A DNA stretch of 64,000 nucleotides from Adineta ricciae (lineage: Eukaryota; Rotifera; Eurotatoria; Adinetida; Adinetidae). Under the pieces are notes generated by a model that did no database searches, was not told where the DNA came from, and worked only from the letters and a program-made list of their open reading frames with translations. This document shows positions 11,786 to 23,134 of the stretch, piece by piece. Position numbers and translations under genes: made by a program. Each line of letters opens with the position of its first letter. The stretch's first letter is position 1. The DNA lies in contig CAJNOJ010000465.1 in the NCBI GenBank assembly GCA_905250025.1, positions 1-64,000 of the forward strand, written 5' to 3'.

Positions 11786-12380
11786 TTTCATTAGAACTTG
11801 AGAGTGAGGGTATGCTTTGTAATTCGTTAATAAGAATCCATATCTTCACTTTTTATCATAATGATTTTCAATCTGTGATGGGAAAGCGAGTGTGGATCGT
11901 AGACAAAGGCATAGCTAAACCCACACTGTGCACCGGAAATCTGTAGTGAGAATTATTATCAAGTTTTGAAGAAATAACCATGTGTACAGAATAAAATGTC
12001 GAAACGATTATATTTTTCAAAAAATGTAAGAGGATCATAAGAGAAAAATTGTAACATCAAGTAGGAGCATCAGATATTCGAGATAAGATATATCATGTGC
12101 CTGATATCTCAAGGTTTTGTATAAGAAAGTACAGAAAAAGGGTAGAAGCTATTTGCGTTTTTTATTCGTAAGAATATTTTGTGTGATGGTTGGAGAGATA
12201 ATGTGAAATGTAGAGCTACGATGACAATATATGCACTCGCACTTTTTTGTGTCTATTCGAGTAGAAAGTACGTGTGTTCTTTAAACTCAAGTATAAATAA
12301 AATTATTTGACTTGCTATATTTGCAAATATTTATTTTAACTTATATGATACATCTTAGGCAACCTTACCATCTTATAAAA
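11786..12380. other. Intergenic stretch upstream of the DUF5695-type gene
   Basis: No coding region or RNA gene is recognised. The right end contains the core promoter proposed for the gene at 12470. Confidence 0.45.
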
Positions 12381-12390
12381 CTATATAAAG
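12381..12390 (+). promoter_or_regulatory. TATA-like element
   Basis: CTATATAAAG lies about 80 nt upstream of the ATG at 12470, a spacing that fits a TATA box with a short 5' UTR. It is called from sequence only. Confidence 0.4.
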
Positions 12391-12469
12391 TGTAGTGAAC
12401 GAGAATTATACTCATTCGATACTCGTTACGAAACCTTTTTATCGTAGATAGTTTTGTAACATTTAAAAC

Positions 12470-15268
12470 ATGAAATATACAATAACAGTTTCTGTTCTGT
12501 TATTGCTTTGCGTAATCAACATGCAATATACAGTCGTTCAATCAGTAAATCCGCAATTTGTCATTCGTGACACTACAGGCGACTTCATTCTAGGAATTCT
12601 CGATCATAAAGGAACAGTTGCGTACATTTATCCCAATTTGAACGAAACAATCTTTAGTTTTACCGTAAATGACACGTCGCCTATCAATCGTACTCAACCG
12701 TTCTATCACAGTACGGGAGATGTTACACTTCGCATTCGTCGGGCCAACTCAACAGACTCGTATAAAGAATTCTCAACGACTGACGCTTATGGAGGGGCAG
12801 CTCGTGTTGTAGAAGTGGCTGATTCACTGATAGCATATGATATCACTTCTCTACTAAATCCAGGACACGGACTTAACATTACACGAATTTACAAGCAGTC
12901 GACGGATCGTCATGGAGGTTTTATCATTCAGGTGAATGTGACAAATACTCAAGCGTATGCACAGCAGCTAGGTGCATTGGGCATGTCAATGGTCTTTAAC
13001 AATGACTGGTCTGGTCTAGACCTGAATACAACGGCACAACATTGCAGTATAACAGAGCCGTACATTGGTCAAGATAATGCCTGGGTCAAGGTTACACGGA
13101 TAAGTGGCGAAGGGCCCACTCTATTGGTGCTGCCATACGGTAATGGTGGGATGAATGCATGGCGTCCGCTTCTGTCTGATCCTACGGTCCGATCTGCTAC
13201 TTTCGAAGGTTTCTATGAATATACGTTTCTAGCTGATGCATATCGTATGAACGAGTGGAAAGCCGTACCCGACGAGCGACTATGGACACTCACAGATTCC
13301 ATTGTGCTACAACCGGGTGCTTCTGTCATTTATGGGCTTCATATGCGATTGCTTCCGAGTGTGCGAGATGTCGAGAGTGGTCTTGCACAAATGCAGAAAC
13401 TTGTTGTGAAGGTCGTTCCTGGATATGTTGTCGGTGTTGATATGGGAAATGTCACGTTGTTTGTGCTACCTGGTCGATATAAAATATCTAAAATCAATGT
13501 CAGCAACAGCGCTATTATGGATATTAGTAATACTTCGGCGATACTAACATCTGGTTGGCATGCGTATCAACTGTATCCTCGTATTTATGGACGTGTACGT
13601 GTCATTGTACACTACAGTGACGATAGCGCACTTGAATATCGACAGGTCGTGAGCATGTTTGTATTACCATCTTTTCGTACACATATTCAAACATTTGGTG
13701 AATTCAATGCAAAATATCAATGGTATGATGATCCGGCAGATCCATTCGGTCGAAGTCAGTCTATTATGCCGTACAATTGGCATTCGCAACAACTTATACT
13801 TCAAGAAAGCCGCTCCTTTGTTGTCGGTCTTAGTGATGAATCCGGCGCAGGTCCAGGCCTTGGTTTTGCCGTCAAGAACCAGTACGCACCCGAATCAGAT
13901 CAGGTGCATCTGCTAGATCTGTACATCAATAATACATTGTTCGGCAGCAAAGGCCCTAGTAAGTATGTGCCGTTCGAGACACGTGTTCAATGGAGAGATT
14001 ACACAGTCGTTGCTAGTACCTTTTGGTATCCTGGTATGCCAGGCTACAACTATACCATCACTGATGGTTGGGACCAGAAGCGCGCGAACACGACGTGGCG
14101 CTCCTATAATTACGTACATCCTACAGCAATATACTATTCGTTATACCGAATCGCTCGTGACAATCCTAACATTACTACTCTACAAACATGGTCGTGGTAT
14201 TTAATGCAAGCATATCAAACTTATGTAGCTATGGTAAAATTTGCCGCCTACTATAGTCAATTTGGATTGATGGTAGGATCAGTTTTCTTACGCGTATTGG
14301 ATGCTTTACGGATTGAGGGCTATGTCGAAGAATTTCAAAAAATGTTGGCCCTAGAACAAACACGAGTATCTATATGGCAGTCTTTACCATTTCCATTCGG
14401 TTCGGAGTTCCCATGGGACAGTACTGGTCAAGAAGAAATTTATCTAACAGCTCAATACTTTGGTTTATACAATTTGTCCAATAGCACATTACAAGCCGTG
14501 TTAGCTTACACGCATAGTATTCCAAATTGGGGCTATCATGGTGCAGCAAGACGTTTCTGGGACTATGTATACAATGGCTGTGAAGAACTAAATGATGGAA
14601 TAGAACGAGTCTTGCACCACTATGGTTCAGGTCTCAATGCTCTTCCAATATTGCATGCATATGATTTGAATCCGGACGACATCTATTTACTGGAAGTCGG
14701 TATTGGTAGCATAACTGGGCCGTTAACGAATATTCAGTTGAGTGGTGCAAGTAGTATGGGTCTTCATGGTGATCCGAGGAAATTGATACACGATTATTGG
14801 GATGCTGATTATGGTATGGCGTTCTATGGGCTGGCTTCTTTGCAAAGTGCATACGCTGTCAATCATACTATACTTGGCGAAGCCGTCTGCTATTTGTGCG
14901 ATCTTACATTGACAGGGGAAACTAATGTGTGGAATGTGACACCACGCGATGCATTCCATCGTCGCGTTTATATTGAACCTTTAGGAACGGCATTCTCATT
15001 AGATGCGGGTATGATTGAATCAATCGTCGTGAATTGGCATGCGCAGTCTGTTGTGATAGTGTTGAGTGCAGTTAAATCTCCTGTGCCATTTACAGTTTAT
15101 CGCCTACATGTAGATCATCTGGCTTCATGTAATGCACGTACGGCCTGTGATCTTGTTATAGTATCGCCTGCTAATCCACCTGTAGTGCGAGGTGCATTTG
15201 AAATAGCAGTTCAGCCGTATCCTCAGACTATGTCAGTCAAATTAAAATGGAATGGTAAATATGATTGA
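12470..15268 (+). CDS. Secreted DUF5695-family (glycoside-hydrolase-like) protein, intronless
   Basis: This is a single open frame of 932 residues. It starts with a hydrophobic signal peptide (MKYTITVSVLLLLCVINMQY, cleavage probably near residue 26). The C-terminal half carries the landmarks I associate with DUF5695 of bacteria and fungi: GWDQKRANTTWRSYNYVHP (about residues 533-551), PFPFGSEFPWDSTGQEE (about 640-656), WGYHGAARRFWDYVY (about 686-700), HHYGSGLNALPIL (about 720) and DDIYLLEVGIGSITGPLTNI (about 740). The N-terminal half is beta-rich. The family is thought to be carbohydrate-active, but no activity is established to my knowledge. The gene is intronless, more GC-rich than its flanks by eye and rich in N-glycosylation sites. 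I infer acquisition from a bacterium or fungus and export from the cell. Confidence 0.8.
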   Translation: MKYTITVSVLLLLCVINMQYTVVQSVNPQFVIRDTTGDFILGILDHKGTVAYIYPNLNETIFSFTVNDTSPINRTQPFYHSTGDVTLRIRRANSTDSYKEFSTTDAYGGAARVVEVADSLIAYDITSLLNPGHGLNITRIYKQSTDRHGGFIIQVNVTNTQAYAQQLGALGMSMVFNNDWSGLDLNTTAQHCSITEPYIGQDNAWVKVTRISGEGPTLLVLPYGNGGMNAWRPLLSDPTVRSATFEGFYEYTFLADAYRMNEWKAVPDERLWTLTDSIVLQPGASVIYGLHMRLLPSVRDVESGLAQMQKLVVKVVPGYVVGVDMGNVTLFVLPGRYKISKINVSNSAIMDISNTSAILTSGWHAYQLYPRIYGRVRVIVHYSDDSALEYRQVVSMFVLPSFRTHIQTFGEFNAKYQWYDDPADPFGRSQSIMPYNWHSQQLILQESRSFVVGLSDESGAGPGLGFAVKNQYAPESDQVHLLDLYINNTLFGSKGPSKYVPFETRVQWRDYTVVASTFWYPGMPGYNYTITDGWDQKRANTTWRSYNYVHPTAIYYSLYRIARDNPNITTLQTWSWYLMQAYQTYVAMVKFAAYYSQFGLMVGSVFLRVLDALRIEGYVEEFQKMLALEQTRVSIWQSLPFPFGSEFPWDSTGQEEIYLTAQYFGLYNLSNSTLQAVLAYTHSIPNWGYHGAARRFWDYVYNGCEELNDGIERVLHHYGSGLNALPILHAYDLNPDDIYLLEVGIGSITGPLTNIQLSGASSMGLHGDPRKLIHDYWDADYGMAFYGLASLQSAYAVNHTILGEAVCYLCDLTLTGETNVWNVTPRDAFHRRVYIEPLGTAFSLDAGMIESIVVNWHAQSVVIVLSAVKSPVPFTVYRLHVDHLASCNARTACDLVIVSPANPPVVRGAFEIAVQPYPQTMSVKLKWNGKYD

Positions 15269-15392
15269 AGTTAATACATCACTTCAATATCATACGGAAC
15301 TGCTTAAGAATAAATCTTAAATTAAAAACATAAACACTCATCGATCGCATTCAAATTTTGGAACAAGCTAAAATTAAGATTAGAGTGAATCC

Positions 15393-15520
15393 ATGGAGAC
15401 CCATCCACTTCTTGAAAAAGTTTTTTTTTCGATTTTTTCACTTCAATATCTCAGTATGGTCTAGAAAACACTTTTGATGAAAAGAAATTAGATACTTTCT
15501 ATCCAAATTCCGAGTTGTAG
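15393..15520 (+). repeat. Left terminal inverted repeat of the 2.2-kb transposon
   Basis: This sequence is the inverse of 17458-17575. The outer 20 nt are nearly identical and the inner part is about 80-85 percent similar by eye. Confidence 0.75.
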
Positions 15521-15555
15521 AGTGATTTTTCGGAACATCTTTCGTATACTTTGAT

Positions 15556-17173
15556 ATGGGTGAGGGTGTGGGTGAAGCTGTCGTAAATATGAAACTTGAT
15601 GAACTGAGTGAAGAAGAGAAAGCAAATCTTCATATGGATAGTAGGATTATAACTGAGTCAAATGACGACGATGAAACAACCGATTCTGAATCTATGGACG
15701 AAGATACACCTCATGCTTTCGATGAACTTGAACATAAAAAAGAAAAAACAATGGAACATCTATCAGATATATTTCAATTATTGAACATAGATCCGATCCA
15801 TGACAGGTTAATTTCTGCATTTAATTCGAATTTTTTGAAACAAAATTTGTATTTAGATCAACAGTATTACGCATTCGAGTCAAAGTCGATGAGGTATATA
15901 TAAAACTTAGTCAATTATGCGACATATTAGATGAAAAGTCTCAAGTTTCGTATGACCCAAATCCTCATGGACTAAGGATATATGAATCGAATGAATTGTT
16001 GGACGGACTAAAGAAGTTATATGCCGATAGTAATGATGGCGAACAAGTTCGTTTAACGATAGTTGCTCCAAAAGAATGGAGTCGACAGAAAATTGAAAAA
16101 TGGCGCGTATTTTATCGTCAATATTTTCGTAATTCTTAATCAAATTTTGGTAGGAACTTCTTCTATTTATTAGATATAAGTCAAAGCCAAGTCATGCTCG
16201 ACCATCGCTTGTTCTTCGAAAAAAAATTAAATATTAGCCTGTTCAAAATGCCTATGAGGGATATTCCTTTATCAGATCTTCCATGAACGACATCTGAGAA
16301 CCGTTGTAAGATCAACTTTTAATGCCCTTCGATCACATGAAACGTATATGTGTATTATACATGAGAATATGGACATATTGTTGAAGGTTTGTATCAGCTA
16401 TATATTGGTTCGAATGTAACGAAGCTTTATCACAGGAATGGAATAACTACTGCCGAAAGTGTATCAGTGTAGGTTCTTTATCAATTAGAGACACGTTCGA
16501 TATGAAGGATCTGATCATTCAAATGGTTTGCACTGTCTCGAATGAGAAGTGCTTTAAGAGTGAATGTGATGAATGTTCAACGGAAAGCATTACAGATATT
16601 CTCACAGACAACAGCATAATGGATTTGGATGACGAATGTTCATGGAGTCTGTGTTCAATGAATTATACACTGGTACGTCAGCATGAAGTTCAACAAGGGT
16701 TTTTTCAGTCAGTACCAAATCACCTTGTTTACAATTCATCTGACCATTGAAAAAGAACAACGAAATTTAACGATCATTAGCGATTATATGGAACACACAA
16801 CACTATTTGCACACAGTGCACAAAAAGTTTTCCGTTGGTAAAGAAGATCGATTATATGAAGTAAGTTTTACTTTCCTTGAAGTTTACCCATTACGTCAAC
16901 CATTTCCTTTTCTTTAGCGATGGTGCGTGTGCACATTTCAAAAACAATGCCAGCATTTTCAACTTAATTCACCACAAGATCGATTTTGATTTGGATGCTT
17001 GTTGGGCATTTACAGCAACAGAACATGGTAAAGGTGCTGGCGGTGAAATCGGTGCGGTACTCAAGTCCACGGCTAGATGTGCTACGCTGTCGAATAATAT
17101 TCTCTTGTCAAATGCAAAAGACTTCTTCGAATTCACACAAAAAATAACAACTGGAAACGTCAAGAAGGTCTGA
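15556..17173 (+). pseudogene. Transposase-like gene inside the 2.2-kb transposon
   Basis: Coding blocks are visible at 15556-15903 (acidic N-terminal part with NMKLDELSEEEKANLHMDSR), about 15893-16138 in another frame (DEVYIKLSQLCDILDE through PKEWSRQKIEKWRVFYRQYF), 16502-16750, and 16920-17173 after a likely acceptor. The last block contains SDGACAHFKNNASIFNLIHH and AFTATEHGKGAGGEIGAVLK. I recognise this as the HGKG(A)xDGIG core of RNase-H-like transposase relatives found across animals. Here the usual D of DGIG reads E. The frame change between the first two blocks and the short disconnected pieces indicate decay. Confidence 0.6.
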
Positions 17174-17457
17174 CAAAAATATTCCTGAGGTTGGTGTTTT
17201 TTTTTCATCTCAAATCAGATGAAGTAGAAGAAACGAAGAACAGTTATATGAAAGCTAGAAGCGAAAACCTTCGAAGCACATGTGAGAAACACTTTTGCTT
17301 CTATTCCTTCACGTCTGTATTGATCTAAGTACAGTACAAGGAATTCGAGCTATGTATGAATTCAAACCGATCAACATTTCAACGATTCAATTTAATTTGA
17401 CGTCTCGCCCAACAAAGATCAGGACATTCACATTTAAATAAAAATTCTTTCATTCTC

Positions 17458-17575
17458 TTTCCTAGTTGTAAGAAAGTATTTGATTTCTTTTTATCATAAG
17501 TGTTTTCTAGACCATACTGCTATACTGAAGTGAAAAAAAAGACTTTTCCAGAAAAGTGGATGGGTCTCCATGGAT
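17458..17575 (-). repeat. Right terminal inverted repeat of the 2.2-kb transposon
   Basis: This is the inverted partner of 15393-15520. It ends with GGGTCTCCATGGATTCAC. Confidence 0.75.
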
Positions 17576-17741
17576 TCACCCTCAAATAAGTGATAATGAT
17601 TCGAAATGCTCATCAGCTGATTTTGTGTTATTTGATCGTTCTTCTCCCATTACTTCTATAGAAGAAGAAAATAAAAGCAATGTCCATTAATATGAGTGAA
17701 GAAACAAAGCGTTATGTAGTGACAACAATTACAAGGATGTT

Positions 17742-20700
17742 TTACTGATGGACTTGTGGACGAAAATTTTGAAATAACTTTTTGAAACTTTTCATGTACA
17801 ATTCTGAAGGGAGAACAAATACAACAAAGACCAATATCGACGGAGTAAATGAAATAAAGTAAGCGACAATATATAACCATGGATTGCTAGAGGCATTTAC
17901 GCATCCTGATATCAATGAAATAATAAGCCGGGGTGATGATAGTATAAGTAAAATTACGGGACTAATAATCAGTTGTTTATGCTCGTTGAACTGTTCGAAA
18001 AGATGTTGTCTGTAAGTTTGTCCATTTCGAATGACCGATTGCTGCCGAGCAATGCCAAAGATGATGCACAATGCTGAGAAAAGATTGGCCATGAATGGAA
18101 TGAGGAGATGAAAGAACAGGATGAACGTATTGTAATTTTGTAGAGTATGAGAATAATTGGTAACGCATAAAACATGCTTTTCAGTTTCGTAAACAATTGA
18201 CTCATTTATTCCTTTACCACTGATCTCTGGCTCCTTTTCCAGTGATTCGGCTGTTCCTTTTGTAGAGTTCTCTGGCTCTTCATATTCCGCCAACTTGTAT
18301 ACTTCGCTCGTGTATTCGAATAAATTACGATACATAGGTTCGTGGACGATTGTACCGATAACCACGAGTGGTAAAATGACCAATATCCATCGAGCTATGT
18401 ATGCACTTTTCTTTTTATCAAATCTGATTCCTTTCGATACGTTGATAGCTCGTTCCACAGCCACGCAAGCATTTACCCATGCGTTTAGATATACGCAAAT
18501 TTTAAGGAACGGCTCAATAAACATACAGCCTCCCCAATAAGTAGAAAGATTAACCAGCTTAGTTGTTTCAGTAAGAAGAAGAAACCAAAATTTGACTGTA
18601 AACAGAGATATTGTAAGAAGAGAAGTGACCGATGATGCAATTAAATATATTCCACAACCAACTTTGCGCAGATCTTTATTCAGAAATGTTAAAAATGAAA
18701 GGATAGCACTAATGAAACCACCAATGAACATAATTATTGTTAGAGCAGCGCTGGTTTTTACTAACACGGATTGATGATACAACGTTGTATCAGACTGAAA
18801 TTCATTGCGTAAAATATCATCAAGCGTTAAGCCGATACCTTTAGTGTAAAAGTTACACCGATCACCAATAACACAATTGGTATACCTTTTGTCTAAAAAA
18901 TATTAATAGGACTAGGAGACAAGATTTCTATCGCAGATAGACTCACTAATGCGATTGAGACTAATGTTATTTGGGCCAGAAACAAGCACTGAAAACGATC
19001 CTCGAATATCTGGGTGAAACGTTGTCATAAGCAGTATATATATGGTATTAGCACGAAGATAAGTTGCAAAGTGGAAGTGATATCCATCACAATCGTATCC
19101 ACTCTGTGAGAGTACATTTTCAGTTGGGTTAAATGGATCAAAAGCGCTCTCGTAAATGTATCCGTACATCACAATGGTGCTGTTGCTATCAAAACTATAG
19201 GCACCACTCTCTTGCACATTGACTTCGATTGTTTGATAATGGTAACTTGTTCGTCCACAAACACGAGAATATACTTCAGTTTGTGCATTCAACTCTGATG
19301 CATATGTTGATTGAATCACTAATAAAAATCGTAATGCACTTTTGTATCACAATAACTACGTACTTACTTATACGATTAAAGATGACTTTGTGTGCACCAG
19401 ATGCTCTGATGGAAAATATGCCAGTTGTACTTGAATGAAACGTTGTCATGACCAATACATAAGTAGTATTGAAGTGGAGATAGGCAATGAATACAAACTG
19501 ACGATCGACACATCCATCATCATTTGCAATGATAAAATTCTCACGTATGTCAAACGGATCAAAATAGTGTTTATACAGAGAGCCATATGCATCAAATTTG
19601 CTTTCGCTAGAAAAACTGTAGAACCCAGATGTGATCACATTGATCTGTATGGCTTCGTAGTAGACGTCTGATGATTTACATCTTTCGCGTCTATATGTGT
19701 GACTATTAATGGTCAATATCGATTGGTATAATGATTGAATAATTGGTTCAGTGTCTAATGATCATTATATTCAAAGAAAGTAGAACACAAAAGAAAACAA
19801 ATTACCGAGAGGGTTAAAGTTGATGCGATGTGGACCGACTGCAAGCACCGCAAACATTCCTGTTACATTTGGATTAGATGTTGAGACAACCAGTATGTAC
19901 GTAGTATTGATCTGAAGATAAGTTTGAAACTTAAACTGATGATTATGATAGCTTTGATAATTCTGTAAAAATAAATTTACAGCTGGATTGAATGGATTAA
20001 AATCATCTCTGTAGATATAGCCATACGTTGAGATTGTATTGTTGCTCACAAGATTATAACAACCATTCTCAATCACATTCAGTTGAATCGCTTGATAGTA
20101 ATAACTGTGTGTACCACAACCGCTAGGCCTAAATGTTCGACTACTTATTGTCAGTTCTGATGAGAAGCTCGATTCCATAACTATTTCTGAATGACCTATT
20201 GAATTAGAAGTATTTAGTAATAGCATAAATTTTTGAATTCGATTATTGTTTTGATCGGCGACAAAGATATTACCATGACTATCAAAAGCAGCAGCATATG
20301 GATAATGTAGATGAGAAGATGTTGAGCCGACGACGCCTGAACATCCAGCTATACAATGCAATCCAGTAGATAGCAATCTAACAATACGATGATTTCCATT
20401 GTCAACAATGAATAAATGACGATCGGCATCCAACAATACAGCTGTAGGATAACGAAGGTTGATATTCGATGCTCTGGCACTGTCTACTACCGTTGTTCCA
20501 ATTAGATTCTCGAACTTAAAAAGTTGAATTCTGTGATTAAAGCAATCAGCTACGTATAGATCGAAGTTGATGTCTACAAAGATTCCACGAGGTCCATGAA
20601 GCATCTTAGCAGCTGTTCCCTGAGTATGAGACCCTGCGACTATTATTAAGGTATTCGTATTGTTAACCAATGATTGCTTTACAACTTGATGCTTCTCTCC

Positions 20701-21226
20701 TAAAGAACAGTAAAGATAATTCGCAGTATCCACAAACAGTCCAGCACAATAGCTAGAGACATTCATCACCATAGTACCGCTCCTTCTGTTTGCCCTCCAT
20801 TTCTTCACACAACCATCAGCACCAGTGCCGATATAGATATCTCCGTTATTCGTCACAAACAGACCCCAAGGTTCGAGATAGTTATCCAAGATAAGTGTCG
20901 TCGGAGTAATATTGCCTGCATTCCATATATGAGCCTCTTTGTTAGACATATCTATTGCAAATACGGTATTATTTCTATCCACGAAAATATCAAGTGGCTC
21001 AGTCCCAATTATATCTTTTTTTGCAAATGTGATTCCATGAGAATCCCATTGTGGGCAACCAGGTAATTTTGGCTGATTGTATGGTACTTCTATAATATCA
21101 CAATTTTATATAGTAAATTATCTTATCTTCTGAGTTAAGATAAATACCTGTTCCTTTTGTTCTGTGGCCGTAAATGCTCAGAATATGGAACCATATCTTT
21201 AATATAAACTGGCTTTTATTATGCAT
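17742..21226 (-). CDS. NHL-repeat / beta-domain / seven-TM receptor of bdelloid type
   Basis: I predict complement(join(17742..18892, 18947..19318, 19368..19754, 19806..21089, 21148..21226)). All four introns are 49-58 nt, GT..AG and in phase, and the product has 1090 residues. The start is the ATG of MHNKSQF at 21226, followed by a short hydrophobic leader. Next come NHL repeats (VPYNQPKLPGC, IFVDINFDLYVADCFNHRIQ, LLDADRHLFIVDNGNHRIVR, AFDSHGNIFVADQNNNRIQ). Three copies of a domain with YYQAI..GxYxxxSxxxxxxYGYIY.DxFNPFNP follow. A short Cys segment (NCVIGDRCNFYTKGIGLTLDDIL) leads to seven TM helices with AWVNACVAVERAINV and FNEHKQLIISPVILLILSSPRLI. The NHL propeller and beta domains should face outside; no ligand is known. 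The 7TM part alone could be misread as a separate 346-residue GPCR starting at 18782. Confidence 0.85.
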
Positions 21227-21299
21227 CGATAGTAGGAATCTTTCTTCAACAACAAATGTGAATAAATGACCAAATGACAACGATATAACAACAAATTAC

Positions 21300-22190
21300 A
21301 GAGGAGTTGATTTTACATGAAAATCAAAGCAAATTCAATAAGCACGTTTGGATTTTCTTCCAATTATAACAACGTGTCGTCAGCCAATTTTATTGAATTA
21401 GGAGAAATGTGACATAGACTTTGCGCACATGATGCCATACACACACATTATTTTCTTTCATACGTGTTTTATGTGATAAAACTATAAAGGAAAGACTAAT
21501 GTTTGATGGATTTAGCAACAAAGACGCACATTACTATATTTGAGAGAGAGAGTCCGCCATAGGACATCCCTAGTCTATGCGTACAACGTCGGGGAAAAAA
21601 ATTCTCGATTTTAGTTTTTAAGAAGAAAAGTCTGGTTAAATCATAAACAAATCCGAAAGATCGAATCATTTGCAATCACCTACGAAAAATGGCAGCGAAA
21701 ACAAGTTTAGTGAGTAGTTTTTACCGTCGAAAAATCGATCTAAGGGAGCGTCCGCAGTATTTTGACCCTTTGATCTCGCAGACATCTCATTCCAGGGAGC
21801 ACGATATAGACTATGAACATGCTCGATTGAAGTCTCTGGCGTACAGATCCTTCAAGGAGCTAAGAGCCAAGAACTTTCGAGAATTTTCAATTTGCTATAC
21901 TGCAACATATCAGTATTCGCGGGTTTTCTCGTGCTGTGAAGGTGATTCCAAACTGATTTTTTTCCTGAAGAGATAGAAATTTTGGGGTTCCATCTGTGGC
22001 TTCACTCGTAGGAAATCGAACAAAATATCAGTGTGCCAACAGACACGTCTATCTCGATATTATATCTCATACGCTACCATTTGGAAATGTCAATTATGAC
22101 ACAGCGTTCTTGCGTAATGTTCTTTTTTTGCTAATGTTTGCATTATGAATATTACCTTGTACTGCTACTGCTTGTTCTCTTCTCTTTCTA
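21300..22190. other. Intergenic stretch with one small unassigned open frame
   Basis: This is the upstream flank of the NHL/7TM gene. A 95-codon ATG-initiated frame at 21689-21976 (MAAKTSLVSSFYRRKIDLRE...) has a fair start context but no recognisable family, and it could be chance. It contains a short GA-rich run at 21543-21553. Confidence 0.4.
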
Positions 22191-22195
22191 TTCTG

Positions 22196-22414
22196 TATAA
22201 AAGACGGTGTTCTGTATTGTATTAGACACAACTGGTGTATCGCTAATGTAGAGAATACCATCTACATACGAGAGAATAGCGATACTGCTATTCCTCCAGT
22301 TTGTCATTGTGATTACGATTCATTTTTATATTCCGTTACAATCAAGAGGATCATGTAAGATATTTTGTCAAAACTTTTGTGTTGATACTTTGTCACACTC
22401 ACTTATTCAATAAA
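22196..22414 (+). other. TATA box, hairpin and polyadenylation signal in series (possible short transcript or LTR-like relic)
   Basis: TATAAAAG lies at 22196-22203. About 33 nt later a nested hairpin begins: GTATCGCTA (22237-22245) pairs with TAGCGATAC (22277-22285), and ATGTAG (22246-22251) pairs with CTACAT (22262-22267). AATAAA follows at 22409-22414. This order fits a short polymerase II transcript or the promoter/R region of an LTR-type relic. I see no matching second copy in the window. Confidence 0.35.
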
Positions 22415-23134
22415 ATAATACTCAAATTTTCCAAGACTAGCTGATGTTAAAAGCTTTCACATTTTTCTAATTGTAGAATCATGTTGTTACAAACGTTAAC
22501 AATATTTATTTCTGTATTTTGCTAGGCACAGATACTACAACTTTTGTATTTAACAATTTTGTAGTACACTTTTCAATTTTAAAGGAAGAATGAAATCTAA
22601 TGAAACTTTAGTAACATGAAAGACAGATGACCTTGTATATCTTATCAAAGTAATTTGAGATATTAAAGGCAGAAGCGGAAAAAAGTGATTCCGTCATACT
22701 CTGCGAAGGTTCAAGTGCAATAAACAGTACTCGTGTAGGAAAATAATACGAATTCATATTTTTTCAAATGTATTGATAAAGTTTTAAAAAGCCTTCTTTC
22801 AAAATCTACAGAAAACAAACTTGAGAACTATTTATTTTTCGTTTTTAAAATTCTTTGCAGAATGAAAATGATGATGAAGACACATCTCCAATGATTGCAA
22901 TTGAATATCAATTGATTTATATAAGAACAACAGAAACATGAAATGATGTTAAACAGTGTTTTGTAAAAACTGATAAGAATGTAAAATGTTTTAAAAAAGA
23001 TAAAGACCTAGACAATCAATGTGAGTAAAGTAGAGGAACGAATAAAATGGTTGATTCTATTTAAGAAACATTTGTTGATGGACACAAATGAATATCGTAT
23101 TTAATTAAATTCATTGAATCTTTTTTTCTTTAGA
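22415..23134. other. Intergenic stretch, no gene recognised
   Basis: This is AT-rich sequence without recognisable coding, RNA or repeat structure. Its right end supplies a likely acceptor (TTTTTTTCTTTAG) for the U-box pseudogene exon. Confidence 0.45.

Larger units (their letters stand above)
15393..17575 (+). mobile_element. DNA transposon with long terminal inverted repeats, decayed
   Basis: The left end 15393-15520 (GTGAATCCATGGAGACCCAT...) and the right end 17458-17575 (...GGTCTCCATGGATTCAC) are inverted repeats of roughly 110-125 bp. They share CATCCACTT, a poly-T/A tract, TATGGTCTAGAAAACACTT and a GAAAGTAT-type inner end. The element is about 2.2 kb. Between the repeats lie coding blocks of one decayed transposase-like gene. 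I could not identify a clear target-site duplication or assign the superfamily. Confidence 0.75.

Noticed and set aside
17742-18782. Stand-alone 346-residue GPCR
   Set aside because: The frame continues upstream without a start codon into a Cys segment, and in-phase 49-58 nt introns connect it to the NHL part.
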